A stretch of 6,897 bases of DNA from assembly GCA_946480685.1 (NCBI GenBank), contig CAMLLI010000228.1:1-6897 (forward strand). The letters run 5' to 3'. This document shows, in pieces, positions 6,708 through 6,897 of the stretch; position 1 is the stretch's first letter; each line of letters opens with the position of its first letter. The position numbers and the translations under genes were made by a program. The notes beneath the pieces are model-generated. The model made no database searches and was not told where the DNA came from. It saw nothing but the letters and a program-made list of their open reading frames with translations. Origin of the DNA: an uncultured Flammeovirgaceae bacterium (GTDB lineage Bacteria; Bacteroidota; Bacteroidia; Cytophagales; Cyclobacteriaceae).

Positions 6708-6897
6708 TTAGGTTAATTTTTTGAGAATGGTTTCCGCTTCCTCCATCAATACTTCATGCGAAGTGATGAGTGCGGCAACGCGGCTTTTATAGTCAGGATC
6801 ACTTACGTGATCTGCAGTTTCTTCCAGGTGAATAATCTCTGAGTATAGCGAGTCTGAACATAACAGCGATGTTGACGATTTCAGTTTATGCAGTATA
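6708..6897 (-). CDS. HPt domain protein, C-terminal fragment (start beyond the window)
   Basis: Reading the - strand from 6896 gives 62 residues ending in a TAA at 6708-6710; the start is beyond the right edge. The fragment opens ILHKLKSSTSLL, matching the histidine phosphotransfer motif HxLKGS with Ser in place of Gly. The candidate phosphoacceptor His codon is at 6888-6890. The motif is followed by an acidic amphipathic stretch (SEIIHLEETA) and a final helix (SHEVLMEEAETILKKL), as expected for the second half of the HPt four-helix bundle. HPt proteins carry phosphate from a hybrid kinase's receiver to a separate response regulator. The kinase gene 29 bp downstream ends in a receiver and lacks its own HPt, which fits. 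Whether the full protein is a lone HPt or has further N-terminal domains cannot be seen. The call rests on one motif plus helix pattern and context. Confidence 0.8.
   Translation of the reverse strand, partial: ILHKLKSSTSLLCSDSLYSEIIHLEETADHVSDPDYKSRVAALITSHEVLMEEAETILKKLT

Overview
The window is coding almost end to end and holds only signal-transduction genes: five reading frames of phosphorelay proteins (histidine kinases, receivers, a phosphotransfer domain). Three run on the + strand (1-3743) and two on the - strand (3763-6897), and the two sets converge on a 19-bp gap. The first + gene and the last - gene are cut by the window edges. No RNA gene, insertion sequence, CRISPR array or origin is visible, and no non-coding stretch exceeds 29 bp.

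Organism: a member of the Bacteroidota, perhaps Cytophagales or Chitinophagales, is the best guess. The start sites lack strong Shine-Dalgarno sequences, base composition is moderate, the Ile codon ATA is common, and the H-box and HPt motifs (SHVLRGP, HKLKSS) resemble ones I remember from that phylum. This is inference; no marker gene is present.

+ strand: (1) the C-terminal 466 residues of a soluble PAS-PAS-HisKA-HATPase kinase, whose two PAS domains are a 363-bp tandem duplication; (2) a 150-aa single-domain receiver of the Rcp1/CheY type, overlapping gene 1 by 14 bp; (3) a 633-aa REC-REC-PAS-kinase starting 1 bp after gene 2, with a degenerate first receiver and an unusual kinase core. The tight packing suggests one co-translated unit, plausibly kinase 1 -> receiver 2, with gene 3 as a kinase taking receiver-type input.

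- strand: transcription enters from the right edge through the last 62 residues of an HPt domain protein, then after 29 bp a 971-aa hybrid kinase (GAF-PAS-PAS-PAS-HisKA-HATPase-REC). The hybrid kinase ends in a receiver and has no HPt of its own, so the adjacent HPt is its natural next partner (His606 -> Asp896 -> HPt His). The HPt gene is easy to miss because its start lies outside the window.

No visible protein has a membrane segment, DNA-binding domain or enzymatic output domain. The locus is therefore a cytoplasmic sensing and phosphotransfer hub whose outputs lie elsewhere. The least expected features are a possible FixL/DosP-like heme ligand pattern repeated in both PAS copies of gene 1, and the atypical REC-REC-PAS-kinase encoded by gene 3.
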